From Deltaproteobacteria bacterium (GTDB lineage: Bacteria; Desulfobacterota; Desulfobacteria; Desulfobacterales; Desulfatibacillaceae): a stretch of 15,616 nt of DNA. Shown here in pieces: positions 14,687-15,616 of this stretch; positions within the stretch are counted from its first letter, which is position 1, and each line of letters starts with the position of its first letter. The position numbers and the translations under genes are program-made. The stretch covers positions 1 to 15,616 of the forward strand of contig JAFDHW010000011.1 in assembly GCA_019308705.1 (NCBI GenBank), given 5' to 3'. The notes beneath the pieces are model-generated. The model worked only from the letters and a program-made list of their open reading frames with translations, was not told the DNA's origin and ran no database searches.

Positions 14687-15616
14687 TCAGGCGTTTTGAA
14701 GCTTTTTCCTCAACAGTTCGTTCGCAGTCTTCGGGTTGGCCTTGCCCTTGGTGCGCTGCATGACCTGGCCCACGAAAAAGCCCAGGAGCTTGGTCTTGCC
14801 GCCCTTGTAGGCCTCCACCTCCTTGGGGTTCGCGGCAAGCACCTCGTCCACCACGGCCTCGATGGCGCCTTCGTCCGAAACCTGAACAAGGCCCTTTTCC
14901 TCCACGATCTCCCTGGGCGGCCGTCCGTCTTCCAGCATAAGATCGAAAACGCCCTTGGCGATCTTGCCGGAGATGACGCCCTCCTTCTGGAGGGACAGGA
15001 GCTGGGCCAGGCGCTTGGGCGTGACCGGGCAGGCGCTTGGGAAGGAACCGGCGGACCGCACCCAGGCCAGGACCTGGCCCGCAACCCAGTTGGCCGCTTC
15101 CTTGGCATGAGGGTATTCCGCGGCCACGGCCTCGAAGTAGGCGGAGACCTCGGGGCTGCCGGTCAGCACCTCGGCGTCGGTCTCGGGCAGGCCCATTTGC
15201 TCCACGTAGCGTGCCCGCTTGTCCCGGGCGAGTTCCGGCAGCCCGGCGCGCACCCGTTCTATCCACTCCTCGTCGATGACCAGGGGCAAAAGGTCCGGGT
15301 CCGGAAAGTAGCGGTAGTCGTGGGCCTCCTCCTTGCCGCGCATGGAGAGGGTGCGGGAGGCGGCGTCGTCCCACAGCCGGGTTTCCTGCACCACCTCGCC
15401 GCCGTCGGAAAGCACGGCGATCTGGCGCTCGATCTCGTGGTCCAAGGCGCGCTCCACGTTGCGGAAGGAATTCATGTTCTTCACCTCGGTGCGGGTGCCA
15501 AAGGCCTCCTGGCCCACGGGCCGCACAGACACGTTGGCGTCGCACCGAAAGGACCCCTCCTCCATGTTGCCGTCGGAAATACCCAGGAAGCGCACGATGG
15601 AGTGCAGCTCCTTCAA
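14687..15616 (-). CDS. gatB: Aspartyl/glutamyl-tRNA(Asn/Gln) amidotransferase subunit B, C-terminal part (cut by window edge)
   Basis: The visible 309 residues are the C-terminal two thirds of GatB (usual length about 475). GatCAB converts Asp-tRNA(Asn) or Glu-tRNA(Gln) to the amide forms. Hallmarks are [20 protein letters not shown], the [20 protein letters not shown] segment, [14 protein letters not shown], and a helical plus YqeY-like tail that binds the tRNA ([15 protein letters not shown] near the end). The first codon in the window is TTG read as an internal Leu ([10 protein letters not shown]), so the gene continues beyond base 15616 and no start is visible. It is a housekeeping gene upstream of acsV on the same strand with a 35-bp gap, so it may share its transcript. 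Confidence 0.96.
   Translation of the reverse strand: MKELHSIVRFLGISDGNMEEGSFRCDANVSVRPVGQEAFGTRTEVKNMNSFRNVERALDHEIERQIAVLSDGGEVVQETRLWDDAASRTLSMRGKEEAHDYRYFPDPDLLPLVIDEEWIERVRAGLPELARDKRARYVEQMGLPETDAEVLTGSPEVSAYFEAVAAEYPHAKEAANWVAGQVLAWVRSAGSFPSACPVTPKRLAQLLSLQKEGVISGKIAKGVFDLMLEDGRPPREIVEEKGLVQVSDEGAIEAVVDEVLAANPKEVEAYKGGKTKLLGFFVGQVMQRTKGKANPKTANELLRKKLQNA

Noticed and set aside
14652..15545. N-terminal extension of the acsV frame far into gatB
   Set aside because: The extension is Arg/Gly-rich and overlaps gatB in another frame. The ATG at 14651 has a ribosome site and starts the ferredoxin domain at the expected place.

Overview
This is a GC-rich chromosomal window whose genes all lie on the minus strand. 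It carries a complete bacterial-type set of acetyl-CoA synthase / CO dehydrogenase genes (the carbonyl branch and methyl-transfer part of the Wood-Ljungdahl pathway) next to a small multiheme cytochrome / outer-membrane protein operon. That combination suggests an anaerobic Gram-negative bacterium, most likely a Desulfobacterota (deltaproteobacterial) sulfate reducer or relative using the pathway to oxidise or fix acetyl-CoA. The assignment is inferred from gene content, not from a marker gene.

Reading in the direction of transcription (right to left): the window opens inside gatB (C-terminal part, 15616-14687). The corrinoid-protein reductive activator acsV/RACo (14651-12684) follows after 35 bp. 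A 341-bp gap then holds a good sigma70-type promoter (12530-12503) and a leader of about 150 nt. Next come acsD (with an unusual Ala/Lys/Glu-rich C-terminal tail of about 180 residues), cooS/acsA, acsB, acsC and acsE, closely spaced, each with a Shine-Dalgarno sequence, and ended by a strong hairpin/T-run terminator at 3985-4020. The metal-ligand and active-site residues checked in AcsE, AcsC, AcsB and CooS are present, so the pathway looks functional: AcsE moves a methyl group from methyl-tetrahydrofolate to the AcsC/AcsD corrinoid protein, CooS makes CO, AcsB joins methyl, CO and CoA, and AcsV rescues inactivated corrinoid.

Beyond the terminator is a separate three-gene unit with overlapping ends: a predicted outer-membrane beta-rich protein (3851-2574), a 5-heme and an 8-heme c-type cytochrome (2577-2113, 2120-1398). 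This looks like a compact porin-cytochrome electron conduit. The 8-heme protein was built by internal duplication, with a 50-bp stretch still identical in both halves.

The left 1.4 kb holds one orphan SAM-dependent methyltransferase (893-228) between two copies of a short non-coding repeat whose ends begin CCCGRATTATTCA. One copy (1172-1331) is a complete 160-bp MITE-like element with a TTAA duplication. The other (left edge to 145) appears interrupted by a second small inverted-repeat element. No tRNA, rRNA, CRISPR array or transposase gene was seen.
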